Of a stretch of DNA of 64,000 nucleotides, positions 14,416 through 24,205 are shown in pieces. Each line of letters starts with the position of its first letter. Within the stretch, counting starts at the first letter, position 1. The notes below the pieces were generated by a model. It did not search any database, was not told the DNA's origin, and was given only the letters and a program-made list of their open reading frames with translations. The position numbers were made by a program, and so were the translations under genes. Origin of the DNA: a bacterium HR11 (lineage in GTDB: Bacteria; Acidobacteriota; HRBIN11); NCBI GenBank assembly GCA_002898535.1, contig BEHN01000006.1, forward strand, positions 1 to 64,000. Reading direction: 5' to 3'.

Positions 14416-17361
14416 ATGGCGTGGGGACTCTTCGGAAAGTCGGACCCTCGGAGTGAAGCCCGGCGGGCTCTCAAGGCCGGGGACTTCCGTACGGCCGGCG
14501 ACCGCTTCCGGATGATCGGTGCCTACGACGAGGCCCTCCAGGCCTATCTCCAGGGCAGTCTGTTCGTCGAAGCGGCCATGTTATGCGAGGAGATCGGCCA
14601 GTGGGAGCGGGCCGGCGACTTCTGGGTCCAGGCCCGGCGGTACCGGGAAGCCGGGGAAGCGTATCTAAAGGCGGACCTCCTGAACGAGGCCCGGCAGGCC
14701 TTCGAGAAGGCCCAGGACTACGGCCGGGCCAAAGAGCTGGCCCTGCGGCTGAACCAGTGGGACCGGGCCGGTGAGTACGCCGAGAAGATCCGCCAGTGGG
14801 GGGAAGCGGCCCAGTATTACTACCGGGCCGAGATGTTCGAGAAGGCGGCCCTCATGGCCGAACGGGCCCTGGCGGTCCTGGAGGCCGAGCGCAAGGAGCG
14901 GGAGTACCTGCCCGAATGGCGGCGGGAGTACCAGGCCATTTGTCGGCTCGCCGCCCAGGCCTATGCCCGGACCCAGCAACTCCATCGGGCGGCCGAGCTC
15001 TACGAGGCCGTCGGCGAATTCAAGAAGGCCCGGGAGGCGTACCTCGCCTGCGGGGATGCCGTCAAGGCCCTCGAGATGTCGGTCCGGCTGGAGGACTACG
15101 TGACCGGCCGGTCCATCATCGAGCGCTACCCCGAGGCCCGGGTCGCCCTCCGGCTGTGCGGGGACGTTTACTTCCACCTGGGCGAATTCGCCGAGGCGGC
15201 CAAGTACTACATGGCGGCCGGCCAACCCCTCCAGGCCGCTCAGGCCTTTGACCAGATGGGCCGGTACGTCGATGCGGGCTTTCTCTACGAGCAGGCCGGC
15301 GAGTGGGAGGCGGCCGTCGAGCTGTACGTCCGGGCCCAGGCCTGGGACCGGGCGGCGGCCGTGTATGCCAAGATGGGGAGTCCTCTTCAGGCGGCCGCCT
15401 ACTACGAGAAGGCCGGCCGTCTGGAGGCGGCCGTCGACCTGTATGTCCAGGGCCAGCGGTACGCCGACGCCGGCCGGCTTCTTCATCAACTCGGTCGGAC
15501 CGACGAGGCCATCGCCCTCCTTCAGAAGGTCGACCGTCAGGACCCCGCCTACGTCCAGGGCGTAGCCCTCTTGTGCCGCCTCTGGATCGAAAAGGGAATG
15601 GCCAGTCTCGCCCTTCGGCGGGTCGAGGAGCTGATCGCCGCCAAGGACCTCGACGCCGACATGGTCGAGCTGTACTACCTCCAGGGTCGGGCCCTGGAGG
15701 CCCTGGGCCGCTTCCAGGAGGCCCTGGCCGTCTACGAGTCGGTCGTCGCCCAGGACATGCATTACGCCGACACGCAGGAGCGGATCCGGCGGCTGACGAC
15801 GGCGCCGACCCCGGCGGTGCCGGACGCCCAGACTCACGCCCTCGACCCCCGCTGGGACGTCTTGGGCGTCCTCGTTTCGGCGCCCCACATGACGCTCCTC
15901 AAGGTCGTCGACAAACGGCGCAACTCGCCGGCCCTGGTCCAGCGGATTCAGGCCCCGGGCCTGGTCCTTTCAGAGGCGGCGGCCCGGCTCCAGGGCCTCC
16001 GGAACCTGCGGCATCGCTTTCTGGCCCTCCCGTATGACGTGGCCGCGGACGGCGGCGCCCTGCTCGTCAGCGTCGAATACGCCGAAGGCGTCAGCCTGCG
16101 GGACTGGCTCCAGACGCCCCGGTCCGTCGCCGAGGTCCAGGAGGTCGCCCTGCAGGTCGCCCAGGCCCTGGCCTTCTGCCACCGCTCGCAGGTCGTCTTC
16201 GGGGCCCTTCTACCGGAGCACGTCCTGGTCGCCCCGGACCGGTCCGTCAAGCTGGTCCCCTGGGACGTCTATCTCTCGGCCTTGCCGGCCGAGACGCCTT
16301 ACGCATCGCCGGAGTACCGCACCCGCCAGGCTCTGAGCCCGGCCAGCGACGTGTACGCCTTCGGGGTCCTCCTCCATGAGCTCCTCCTGCGCCGTCTCCC
16401 GACGTGGCCCCTCGACCTGACCGACGCCGGCGTCCCGACCCCCCTGGCCCGCATCCTGACGGCCTGCCTCCAGGCGGACCTCGCCCGCCGGGTCGCCTCG
16501 ATGGACGGCGTCGTCGAGGCCCTGGCGACCATCGACATCTACGAGGGCGCCGTCATCGACGACCGTTATGAGATCTTGAAGGAACTCGGCCGGGGCGGGA
16601 TGGCTCGCGTGTACCTCGCCCACGATCGCGTCCTGGGCGAGAAGGTCGCCCTGAAGGTCTGGCACTCGGACTTGATGGCGACGGCCGCCATGTCCCATCG
16701 GCTCCTTCGGGAGGTCAAGCTCGCCCGGTCGATCCTGCATCCGAACGTCGTGCGGCTGTTCGAGCTGGGGACTTACCGGGGAGCCCGATACGTCACGATG
16801 GAATACGTCCCCGGCGCCTCTCTGGACGCCATCGTCCGTCGGACGGGCCCCATCCCGCCGCGGCTGTGGTGGAAACTGGCCGTCCAGATCGTCGAGGGCC
16901 TGAAGGCCGCCCACGACGTCGGCGTCATCCATCGGGACCTGAAGCCCCAGAACGTCATGGTCACCCAGGACGGCCGGGTCAAGATCCTGGACTTCGGCAT
17001 CGCCGGCGTCTTGGACAGTTCGGACCACACGCAGACCCAGAGCATCGTCGGGTCCCCCAAATATATGGCCCCCGAACAGATTCAGGGTCAGCGTCTGGAC
17101 GTCCGGACGGACCTGTACGCCCTGGGGGCCATCTTCTACTTCATGCTGACCGGCCGGGAGGCTTTTTCGGGTGAGACCGTCCAGGCGATCCTGACCAAGC
17201 AGTTGACCGAGATGCCCCCGCCCCTCCGGCACTGGGTCCCGAACGTACCGGAGTTCCTGAACGACTGGGTCCTGAAGCTCTTGGCCAAGCGGATGGAGGA
17301 CCGGCCCCCGAACTGTGCGGCCGTCCTCGAATTTCTGTACCGTATCAAGGACCGCCTCTGA
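14416..17361 (+). CDS. TPR-repeat, pseudokinase and Ser/Thr protein kinase fusion
   Basis: The protein (981 residues from ATG 14416) has three parts. Residues of about 10-470 are tandem helical TPR/SEL-like repeats (DEALQAYLQGSLFVEAAML, RAAELYEAVGEFKKAREAYL, EAIALLQKV). About 478-708 is a kinase-like domain that has lost its catalytic residues: QVVFGALLPEHVLV stands where HRDxKxxN should be and VPWDVYLS where DFG should be. About 717-975 is an apparently active kinase: GRGGMARVYLA, lysine in VALKVW, IHRDLKPQN, LDFGIAG and YMAPEQI. No transmembrane helix is visible, so it is cytoplasmic. The pseudokinase could regulate the active domain and the repeats could bind partners; both are inference. 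The start follows codon bias and avoids the repeat-encoded leader. The thioesterase gene follows by 98 bp. Confidence 0.92.
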   Translation: MAWGLFGKSDPRSEARRALKAGDFRTAGDRFRMIGAYDEALQAYLQGSLFVEAAMLCEEIGQWERAGDFWVQARRYREAGEAYLKADLLNEARQAFEKAQDYGRAKELALRLNQWDRAGEYAEKIRQWGEAAQYYYRAEMFEKAALMAERALAVLEAERKEREYLPEWRREYQAICRLAAQAYARTQQLHRAAELYEAVGEFKKAREAYLACGDAVKALEMSVRLEDYVTGRSIIERYPEARVALRLCGDVYFHLGEFAEAAKYYMAAGQPLQAAQAFDQMGRYVDAGFLYEQAGEWEAAVELYVRAQAWDRAAAVYAKMGSPLQAAAYYEKAGRLEAAVDLYVQGQRYADAGRLLHQLGRTDEAIALLQKVDRQDPAYVQGVALLCRLWIEKGMASLALRRVEELIAAKDLDADMVELYYLQGRALEALGRFQEALAVYESVVAQDMHYADTQERIRRLTTAPTPAVPDAQTHALDPRWDVLGVLVSAPHMTLLKVVDKRRNSPALVQRIQAPGLVLSEAAARLQGLRNLRHRFLALPYDVAADGGALLVSVEYAEGVSLRDWLQTPRSVAEVQEVALQVAQALAFCHRSQVVFGALLPEHVLVAPDRSVKLVPWDVYLSALPAETPYASPEYRTRQALSPASDVYAFGVLLHELLLRRLPTWPLDLTDAGVPTPLARILTACLQADLARRVASMDGVVEALATIDIYEGAVIDDRYEILKELGRGGMARVYLAHDRVLGEKVALKVWHSDLMATAAMSHRLLREVKLARSILHPNVVRLFELGTYRGARYVTMEYVPGASLDAIVRRTGPIPPRLWWKLAVQIVEGLKAAHDVGVIHRDLKPQNVMVTQDGRVKILDFGIAGVLDSSDHTQTQSIVGSPKYMAPEQIQGQRLDVRTDLYALGAIFYFMLTGREAFSGETVQAILTKQLTEMPPPLRHWVPNVPEFLNDWVLKLLAKRMEDRPPNCAAVLEFLYRIKDRL

Positions 17362-17459
17362 GGGCTCGCCCCTGGAGCGGCGCCGGGTCCCAGGCCCAGG
17401 GTCGTCCCGATGAACCCGGGACCCGAGACCCGGTCCCTGGGACTTCCTGCGGAGGTCCG

Positions 17460-17912
17460 ATGGAAGGCAAGCCCGTCGCCGAATCGTTCACGGAAATGGT
17501 CGAGATCGCCTTCCCCAACGACGCCAATCCCCTCGGGACCGTCTTCGGGGGTCGGGTCCTCCAGCTCATCGACGTCGCCGGGTCGGTCGCCGCCATGCGG
17601 CACGCCCGACGGCCGGTCGTGACGGCCCGGATCGACAGCGTCGACTTTCGGGCGCCCATCCGGGTCGGGGAATTCATCGTCCTCCAGGCGTGGGTCAACT
17701 TCACGGGCCGGACTTCGATGGAAGTCCAGGTCGAGGTCTACGCCGAGGCCCCGACGACGGGGGCGCGCCGGCACTGCTGTACGGCCCTCCTGACCTACGT
17801 GGCCCTCGACGAGGCGGGTCGTCCGACGCCGGTCCCGCCGGTCCTCCCTCAGACGGAGGCCGAGCGCCAGCGCTACGAGGCCGCCCGGGCCCGGCGGGCC
17901 GCCCGACTGTGA
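17460..17912 (+). CDS. Acyl-CoA thioesterase, hotdog fold
   Basis: This 150-residue single-hotdog thioesterase has the family core NDANPLGTVFGGRVLQLIDV, with Asp and Gly positions typical of YciA/BFIT-type acyl-CoA hydrolases. ARIDSVDFRAPIRVGE and TSMEVQVEVYAE follow. It would hydrolyse acyl-CoA to free acid and CoA in the cytosol; chain-length preference cannot be read. GGAGGT lies four bases before ATG 17460. The DUF502 gene follows after 17 bp, so the two are probably co-transcribed. The C-terminal 20 residues are arginine- and alanine-rich. Confidence 0.88.
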   Translation: MEGKPVAESFTEMVEIAFPNDANPLGTVFGGRVLQLIDVAGSVAAMRHARRPVVTARIDSVDFRAPIRVGEFIVLQAWVNFTGRTSMEVQVEVYAEAPTTGARRHCCTALLTYVALDEAGRPTPVPPVLPQTEAERQRYEAARARRAARL

Positions 17913-17929
17913 CCGAAGGAGTCGGAGGT

Positions 17930-18652
17930 ATGACCCATCGTCTGTGGATCCGTTTTCGGCGGACCTTCCTGACGGGTCTGGTCGTCCTGACGCCCCTGCT
18001 CGTCACGGTATGGGTCCTGTATTTGTTCACGGAACGGTTGGACCGTCTCTTCCAGCCCCTGGTCGAGGCCCTCTTGGGGCATCGGATCCCGGGCCTCGGG
18101 GTCGGCATCGCCCTCGTCCTCATCTTGGCGACCGGCGTCATCGCCCCCTACTACTTGGGTCGGCGGCTTCAGCAGGGCATCGACCGCCTCATGATGCAAC
18201 TGCCGGTCGTCCGGGTCATCTACGGGACGTCCCGCAAAATCCTGGAGACTCTCCAAGCGACCCGGGCGATGGCCTTCCAGCGGGCCGTCCTGGTGCCCTA
18301 CCCCCAGCCCGGGAGCTACGTCATCGGGTTCGTCACGGCGCCGGTCCCGCCGGCCGTCCGTCGGCTCCTGCGAAGCGCTCCGTCGGTCGGGCCGGACCCG
18401 GGGCCGGAGGATGCCGGATGGAGCGCCGAGAGCGACGCCGACTGGGTCTACGTCTTCATTCCCAACACGCCGAACCCGACAGGCGGACGGATGCTCATCC
18501 TCCCCCGGCGCGCCGTGATCCCCTTGGACTTGCCTTCCAACGAAGCCTTGCGGCTGGTCATGTCCGGCGGCCTCCTGGCCATCGCTGAGGGCCGGCCTGA
18601 GACAGGCTCGCCGGAGACAGTGCCGCCCGGGATGCTGACGCCGAAGGCTTGA
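17930..18652 (+). CDS. DUF502 family membrane protein
   Basis: The 240-residue protein matches DUF502. An N-terminal RTFLTGLVVLTPLLVTVWVL helix is followed by a loop, a second helix (VGIALVLILATGVIAPYYLG), then IYGTSRKILETL and the soluble domain GSYVIGFVTA with VFIPNTPNPTGG near the end. The PNTPNPTGG motif is diagnostic for the family. Function is unknown in bacteria; plant homologues are COV-like proteins. AAGGAG lies ten bases before ATG 17930. The gene sits directly behind the thioesterase gene. The tail after the family domain is proline-rich. Confidence 0.9.
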   Translation: MTHRLWIRFRRTFLTGLVVLTPLLVTVWVLYLFTERLDRLFQPLVEALLGHRIPGLGVGIALVLILATGVIAPYYLGRRLQQGIDRLMMQLPVVRVIYGTSRKILETLQATRAMAFQRAVLVPYPQPGSYVIGFVTAPVPPAVRRLLRSAPSVGPDPGPEDAGWSAESDADWVYVFIPNTPNPTGGRMLILPRRAVIPLDLPSNEALRLVMSGGLLAIAEGRPETGSPETVPPGMLTPKA

Positions 18653-18666
18653 CGCGGCCCTCCGGT

Positions 18667-18880
18667 ATGGGCAGGTAGGCAGATGGGCAGGTGGGCAGGT
18701 AGGCAGGTGGGCAGGTGGGACCGTGGAATCACTCCGACGGGACGGCTTTTCCCGTCCCTGGCCCATCGGCCCAAGGGCGAACGGTGAATCGCGAACAACG
18801 AATCGCGCGGAATAGCGCACGGCAGGTCGAGAAAGGCATGGTCGCGATTCGCCGTTCGCCACTCGCCATTCGCCATCCGG
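18667..18880. repeat. GGCAGGT and ATTCGCC heptamer repeats upstream of coaX
   Basis: Positions 18667-18720 are GGGCAGG/TAGGCAG/ATGGGCA heptamers, the same unit as in the large element cores. Positions 18776-18810 and 18840-18880 are GCGAACG/GTGAATC and ATTCGCC/GTTCGCC heptamers in opposite senses, so the gap could fold into a long hairpin. No gene is seen in the gap 18653-18892. Confidence 0.75.
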
Positions 18881-18892
18881 AGTCATACGGCC

Positions 18893-19675
18893 ATGGAGCG
18901 GGACGAACTCATGGTCATCGACATCGGCAATACCCAGACGAGCGTCGGGTTCTGGCAGGCGGGCGCCATCGTCGACGCCTACCGCTTCCAGTCGGACCGG
19001 GACCGCACGGCCGACGAGTGGGGCCTGTGGTTCCGGTGGGTCCTCCACTGGAACCGGGGCGGCCCCGACCGTCTCCGGGGGGTCGCCCTCGCCAGCGTCG
19101 TCCCTCCGATGACGGACCGGGTCGTCCAGGCCTGCCAAAAGTACCTGGGCCATACGCCGTTTGTCGTCGAGCCGGGCATCCGGACCGGGATGCCCATCCT
19201 CTACGAGGACCCGAAGGCCGTCGGGGCCGACCGCATCGCCAACGCCGTGGCGGCCTTCCGGGAGCTCGGCGGCCCCTGCGTCGTCATCGACCTCGGGACG
19301 GCGACGACCTTCGACATCGTCAGCGAGCGGGGCGAGTACCTCGGCGGCGTCATCGCCCCGGGCATCGAGATCTCGGCCGACGCCCTCTTCCAGCGGGCCG
19401 CCCGCCTGCCCCGGGTCGAGGTCCGGCGCCCGCCGGGCGTCATCGGCCGGAACACGCCCCATGCCATGCAGGCCGGCCTCTTTTACGGCTACGCCGGCCT
19501 GATCGAGCGGATCGCTCGGGAGATCCAGGCCGTCCTGGGCGAGAAAACTCAGTTCATCGCCACCGGCGGCCTGGCCCCCCTGCTGGCCGACACGAGCCCT
19601 TACATGCAGAGAATCGACCTCCTCCTGACCCTCCGGGGCATTGCCTACCTGTATGAAATGAATCAGACCGAATAG
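18893..19675 (+). CDS. coaX: Type III pantothenate kinase
   Basis: CoaX phosphorylates pantothenate, the first step of CoA synthesis. The 260-residue protein has the ASKHA-fold motifs: phosphate-1 VIDIGNTQTSVGF, GADRIANAVAA, phosphate-2 VIDLGTATTFDIV and GGVIAPGIEIS, and a late FIATGGLAPLLA segment. The length is normal. ATG 18893 is used. ATG 18911 (MVIDIGNT) would also fit family N-termini and cannot be excluded. Its upstream region is heptamer repeats, so a local promoter was not recognised. purH converges from the other side. Confidence 0.95.
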   Translation: MERDELMVIDIGNTQTSVGFWQAGAIVDAYRFQSDRDRTADEWGLWFRWVLHWNRGGPDRLRGVALASVVPPMTDRVVQACQKYLGHTPFVVEPGIRTGMPILYEDPKAVGADRIANAVAAFRELGGPCVVIDLGTATTFDIVSERGEYLGGVIAPGIEISADALFQRAARLPRVEVRRPPGVIGRNTPHAMQAGLFYGYAGLIERIAREIQAVLGEKTQFIATGGLAPLLADTSPYMQRIDLLLTLRGIAYLYEMNQTE

Positions 19676-19743
19676 CGCTTCCAGGCCTCGGGGCTTAGAG
19701 GGGCCGGAGACGGGTCTAAGGAGCGGGGCGTGAAAGTGGGGGC

Positions 19744-21297
19744 CTAATGGCGGAAGTGGCGGCGGCCCGTTACAACCATCGCCATCCCGTGTTCGTCGGC
19801 CGCCTGGATGACCTCGTCGTCCCGGATAGAGCCGCCGGGCTGGATGACGGCCGTGACGCCCGCCCGGGCCAATTCGTCGACGCCGTCCCGGAAGGGGAAG
19901 AAAGCATCCGACGCCGCCACGGCCCCCCGCAGGTCGGCCGCCGGCGCCTTCTGGACGGCGACCCGGACGGCATCGACGCGGCTGACCTGACCTCCGCCGA
20001 TGCCGACCGTCCGAAGGTCTCGGGCCAAGACGATGGCATTGCTCTTGACGTGCTTGGCGACCCGCCAGGCGAAGGCCAGGTCCCGCCATTCGGCCTCCGA
20101 CGGGGCTCGCTTCGTGACGACCCGCCACGCCTGGGGTTCCTCGACGGGCCAGTCGCCGTCCTGGACGAGGACGCCGCCCAAGACCGACCGGACCTCGACG
20201 GATCGGTCCGGCCGCCAGGGCCCGGCCAGCTCCAGGACCCGCAGGTTCTTCTTCCGGGCGAGGACCCGGAGGGCCTCGTCCGTGTAGCCGGGGGCGATGA
20301 CGCACTCCATGAAGGTCTCGACGATGGCCTCGGCGGCCGCCTCGTCGACGACGGCCCCGACGCCGGCGATGCCTCCGAAGGCGGCCACGGCGTCGGCGTC
20401 TCGGGCCCGGACGTAGGCGTCCCGGGCCGTGGCGGCGACGGCCACGCCGGACGGCGTGTTGTGCTTGATGACGACGGCGACGACGCCCTCGGCTTCTCCC
20501 TCGAAGTCGGCGACGACCCGGACGGCGGCGTCCAGGTCGAGGATGTTGTTGTACGAAAGTTCTTTCCCCTGGAGCTGGTGGGCCCGATGGAGGGCGACGG
20601 GAGCTTCGGGCCGGAGGGCGTACCAGTAGCCCCGCTGATGGGGATTTTCGCCGTAGCGCAAGGCCCGCTCCCGGACGAGGGCCAGGGGCCACAGGGGCGG
20701 CCCCTCCGGGTCGAGGTCCTGATAGAAGCGGGCCGTGACGACGGCGTCGTAAACGGCCGTGTAGGCAAAGGCCTTGGCGGCCATCGCCTTCCGGAAGGAC
20801 GCCGGCGGGGGCCATGGGCCCTGCCGGAGAAGGTCGATCAGGACCGGATAGTCGGTCGGGTCGACGAGGACCGTCACCCACGGCCAGTTCTTGGCGGCCG
20901 CCCGGATGAGGGCCACGCCGCCGATGTCGACCCACTCCATGAGCCCTTCGAGGGAAAGCCCCTGCCGGGCCCGTTCTTCAAAGGGGTAGAGGTTGACGAC
21001 GACGAGGTCGATGGGGGCCAGGCCGTACTGCCGGAGCTGGGCCTCGTCCTCAGGGCGGTCCCGGCGGGCGAGGATGCCTGCAAAGACGGCCGGATGAAGC
21101 GTCTTGACCCGGCCGCCCAGGACCTCCGGGAAGCCGGTCACGTCCTCGACGGGCCGGACGTCGACGTCCTGGTCCTGCAGGAGCCGAGCCGTCCCGCCCG
21201 TGGCGAGGATCTCGAAGCGGTGGTCGGCCAGCGCCCGGGCCAGGTCGGTCAGGCCCGTCTTGTCGTACACGCTGATGAGGGCTCGACGGGATTCCAT
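19744..21297 (-). CDS. purH: Bifunctional AICAR formyltransferase / IMP cyclohydrolase
   Basis: PurH makes the last two steps of IMP synthesis. The N-terminal IMP cyclohydrolase starts [19 protein letters not shown] and has [26 protein letters not shown] and [10 protein letters not shown]. The AICAR transformylase part has the catalytic Lys/His in [12 protein letters not shown], a variant of the usual [32 protein letters not shown] and the C-terminal RHFRH also match. The length of 517 residues is typical. ATG 21297 is chosen because the eight upstream codons belong to a heptamer repeat. It lies downstream of the Omp85 gene on the same strand. Confidence 0.95.
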   Translation of the reverse strand: MESRRALISVYDKTGLTDLARALADHRFEILATGGTARLLQDQDVDVRPVEDVTGFPEVLGGRVKTLHPAVFAGILARRDRPEDEAQLRQYGLAPIDLVVVNLYPFEERARQGLSLEGLMEWVDIGGVALIRAAAKNWPWVTVLVDPTDYPVLIDLLRQGPWPPPASFRKAMAAKAFAYTAVYDAVVTARFYQDLDPEGPPLWPLALVRERALRYGENPHQRGYWYALRPEAPVALHRAHQLQGKELSYNNILDLDAAVRVVADFEGEAEGVVAVVIKHNTPSGVAVAATARDAYVRARDADAVAAFGGIAGVGAVVDEAAAEAIVETFMECVIAPGYTDEALRVLARKKNLRVLELAGPWRPDRSVEVRSVLGGVLVQDGDWPVEEPQAWRVVTKRAPSEAEWRDLAFAWRVAKHVKSNAIVLARDLRTVGIGGGQVSRVDAVRVAVQKAPAADLRGAVAASDAFFPFRDGVDELARAGVTAVIQPGGSIRDDEVIQAADEHGMAMVVTGRRHFRH

Positions 21298-21309
21298 GAT
21301 CAGGCCGGA

Positions 21310-21363
21310 TGCGGGGTACAAGCTACAAGATACAAGACGCAGGACACAGGATGCAAGATGGAT
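21310..21363. repeat. GATGCAA/TACAAG heptamer repeat
   Basis: The 7-bp units GTACAAG, CTACAAG, ATACAAG, ACGCAGG, ACACAGG and ATGCAAG run across the purH upstream region. Related GATGCAA units recur at 45731-45893 and 63557-63580. Confidence 0.75.
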
Positions 21364-21394
21364 GCAAACCCGATGGGCGTACTATCCAGTCGTG

Positions 21395-24133
21395 TCAGAA
21401 CTCCTGCCCGACGGTCACGAACCAGTGGAAGCGCTTTTCCCCGGGCCGTGGGTCCAGGAGCCAGGCCAAGTCCACGCCGATAGGCCCGAAGGGGGCGATG
21501 TAGCGAAGGCCGACCCCCCCGGCCTTCCGGAGGTCCGACCAGCGGAGGCTCGGATTTTCGAGGAACACGTTGCCGACGTCGAGGAACAGCACGAGGCCCC
21601 AGGTCGGCCGCAGGTTCCAGCGCTGTTCGACCGTCGTCAGCCACAGGGCGTTCCCGCCCAAAGGCGGCCCCAGCGCGTTGAAGTCAAAGCCCCGATGCGT
21701 GCGGCTTCCGCCGGCAAAGAACCGCTGGCTCGGCGGGAGCAGGACCCGCTGGTCGGGCGGGAGCCGGGCCGGTGCCTCGAAGCGACGGCTCCAGCCGGCC
21801 CGCTGGGCGACGGCCAGGACCCAGCCCGACGTCAGGGGGACGTAGACGCTCCATTGGCCCGCCAGCTTCACGAACGTCACGTCGGACCCCCAACGCCGCA
21901 GGCTGAGCTCCCCGGTCAGACTCAAGAATTGCCCACGGGTGGCATTCAAGACCGAATCCCGGGTGTCCCGGAGCCATCCCAGCGAGAGTTTCGTCAACCG
22001 CAGGTTTTCGAATTCCCGGGCGATCAGCTCGACCTCCTCGGGACTCAGGGTCCGGGCCAGGTTCTCCAGGCGGGTCTCGCCGACCTCCCACTGGCCCGTC
22101 AGGAGGGACCGGGGTCCGTACCGATAGACCCCTTGGAGCAGGCCCCGGGTCTGGAAGAGGTCAAAATTCGGCTGACGCTGGAAGCCCGTCTCGCCGGCGA
22201 CCTGCCACTCGACGGGCAGGCCCCCGACGAAGCGGCCCCCGAAGGAGCCCAGGACCCGCCAGTTGACGAAGCTGAAGCGGAACAGGGCGTACAGCCGGTA
22301 GCCCCGGCCCAGGAAATTGTTGTACTGAGCGTTCAGGATGCCCCGGACCCGGTCATTTTCCTGATACCCCAGGCCGTAGCTGAAGCGGGCCGGCCGGGCC
22401 TCCCGGACGATGACCAGCAAGTCCTGTCGGTCCCCCATCTGTTGGGGAAGTGGCAGAGGGATCTCGACCCGTTCGAAGAGGCCGAGGTCGTATAAGCGGT
22501 TCTGAAAGGCTTCCAACCGGTCCGCCTGCAGGACGTCCCCCTCGCGAAACGGCAGGAGACGGTACAGGACGCCTGCCTGCGTGTAGTACAGGCCCCGGAA
22601 GATGACCCGGTCGACGTAAGTCGGCTCGCCCTCCAGGACGTAGAAGTCGACCCGCACGGCATCCGGCCGGCCCGGGACGGACTCCACGCGGGGCTCGACC
22701 TGAACCCGGAAATAGCCCGCTTGGTAGTATTTCTGTCGAATCGCCTGAAGGCTCAGGTCCAGCAGACGCGGCTCCAGGGCCTGGCCCCGCCGCAGGGGGA
22801 TATAGGCCGCCAGCTCCTCATCGCTCCATACCGAGTTCCCCCAGAAGTCGATGTCCTGGACGTATCGCCGCGGGCCGATGCTACAGAGGACCCGCAGACG
22901 AACGTCGCCCGGATTGCCGTACTCGGGGACGACCTGGAATTCGACCGGCTGGTAGCCCCGCGCCTGAAGGCTGACCTGGAAGCGGCGAAGCCATGCCTGG
23001 AACTGGTCGTAGACCCAGGGCGACCCGGGACCCCAGGGTTGGACTTCCGGCTGGAGCTCGTCCGGCAGGCCCTCCCACCGGATCGACGTGATGCGGGCCA
23101 TCGGCCCGGGCTCGACCCGGAACACGACGGCGACCGCCGCCGGCGTTTGGGTCCGGACCTCCCACGTCACCCGGGCCTGCGGGTAGGCATGCGCCTGGAG
23201 GGTCCGCTGGAGCATACCCCCCAGGGTCTCCAGCAGGTCGTCGGACCAGGCCCGGGCGTCCCCGACCCAGTCGAGCCACGCCTGGACCGGCGGGACCTCC
23301 GGCGGCCAGCCCACGACCTCGACCCGCATGCGGGGTCCGCACTGCCCGTCCAGGCGAACGACACCGTCCGACCACGTGGCCTCCAAGTAAGCCGTCCAGT
23401 ACCCCTCCTGACGAACCCGCTGGACGACCCGCTGGATGGCCGACTGAAGGGCCGGGTTCCATCGTTCCGCCTTGTGCAAGAGGGTCTCGACAGGGCCGCG
23501 CAGGGTCGGACAAACGGGACCGGCCGACCAAGCCCAACGCCGAATCCGCCGGGGCGTGCCCTCGTCGACGTAGACCCGCAAGACGCCGGACCGCCGTCGG
23601 GCATCGACCTCCTCAAAATGGGCATGCACGTCCGGCGACTCAAAACCGGCTTCCTCATAAAAGCGCCGAATGTCCTCCTTCCAGCGTTCGACCTGGGCCG
23701 GGTCGTAAGGGAGGCCGAGGGCAAAGTCTGTCATATGCCGCTGTAAGCGGCGAGGGGAAAACGTTCGGCTCGTGACGTAATAGAATCGCACGTCCTCGAT
23801 ACGGGACGGCGTCACACAAGTCATCGTCAGGTCCACGGCTGAAGAGCCCGCCCCTGCGCCGCTCGATCCCTGCGAGAGGCCCCCGACAGGCGATACCCGC
23901 GCCGTGACCTGCTCGCACAGACCGGTCAGGTACACGTTCTGCAGAGACGCCGCCAGGGTTTCGTCCGTCAGGACTTCCCCGGGGCGGACCGCCAGCAGAC
24001 GGTCCAAGTCATAGGCCGGCCGGGGACCCTCAAAGGTCCACCGCACCTGACGGACGACCTGGGCGACGGCCCCGCCGGCCGTCACGAGCCAGACGACGAC
24101 TCCCAGTCCCAGCAGTCGGTTACGTCGCCGCAC
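21395..24133 (-). CDS. Omp85 family outer membrane protein (BamA/TamA type)
   Basis: Starting at GTG 24133 the protein has 912 residues. A signal peptide (RRRNRLLGLGVVVWLVTAG...AVAQ) comes first. A series of POTRA domains begins at VRQVRWTFEGPRPAYDLDRL and includes YVQDIDFWGN and YVDRVIFRG. A C-terminal beta-barrel has FARGSRTHRGF-like FAGGSRTHRGFDFN, FLDVGNVF, GVGLRYIAPFGPIGVDLAW and a terminal phenylalanine in FHWFVTVGQEF. Omp85 proteins insert beta-barrels (BamA) or autotransporters (TamA). The large size and several POTRAs allow either, and no other bam gene is nearby. GTG 24133 is chosen for its GGAG site and because the longer frame runs into repeat element E4. Confidence 0.9.
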   Translation of the reverse strand: MRRRNRLLGLGVVVWLVTAGGAVAQVVRQVRWTFEGPRPAYDLDRLLAVRPGEVLTDETLAASLQNVYLTGLCEQVTARVSPVGGLSQGSSGAGAGSSAVDLTMTCVTPSRIEDVRFYYVTSRTFSPRRLQRHMTDFALGLPYDPAQVERWKEDIRRFYEEAGFESPDVHAHFEEVDARRRSGVLRVYVDEGTPRRIRRWAWSAGPVCPTLRGPVETLLHKAERWNPALQSAIQRVVQRVRQEGYWTAYLEATWSDGVVRLDGQCGPRMRVEVVGWPPEVPPVQAWLDWVGDARAWSDDLLETLGGMLQRTLQAHAYPQARVTWEVRTQTPAAVAVVFRVEPGPMARITSIRWEGLPDELQPEVQPWGPGSPWVYDQFQAWLRRFQVSLQARGYQPVEFQVVPEYGNPGDVRLRVLCSIGPRRYVQDIDFWGNSVWSDEELAAYIPLRRGQALEPRLLDLSLQAIRQKYYQAGYFRVQVEPRVESVPGRPDAVRVDFYVLEGEPTYVDRVIFRGLYYTQAGVLYRLLPFREGDVLQADRLEAFQNRLYDLGLFERVEIPLPLPQQMGDRQDLLVIVREARPARFSYGLGYQENDRVRGILNAQYNNFLGRGYRLYALFRFSFVNWRVLGSFGGRFVGGLPVEWQVAGETGFQRQPNFDLFQTRGLLQGVYRYGPRSLLTGQWEVGETRLENLARTLSPEEVELIAREFENLRLTKLSLGWLRDTRDSVLNATRGQFLSLTGELSLRRWGSDVTFVKLAGQWSVYVPLTSGWVLAVAQRAGWSRRFEAPARLPPDQRVLLPPSQRFFAGGSRTHRGFDFNALGPPLGGNALWLTTVEQRWNLRPTWGLVLFLDVGNVFLENPSLRWSDLRKAGGVGLRYIAPFGPIGVDLAWLLDPRPGEKRFHWFVTVGQEF

Positions 24134-24205
24134 TCGACGGCTCCGTGCGGAAAAGGTCCCAGGCCCCGGGCGCCGGGCCCCGGCGAGGACCCCTGACTCC
24201 AGACT

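Noticed and set aside
17873-20935. Very long antisense open frames (for example 1020 codons at 17873-20935, 578 codons at 19747-21483, 644 codons at 8382-10316)
   Set aside because: They lie opposite well-supported genes (DUF502, coaX, purH, nuoG) and have proline-, arginine- and glycine-rich nonsense composition typical of the GC-rich antisense frame. No domain is recognisable.
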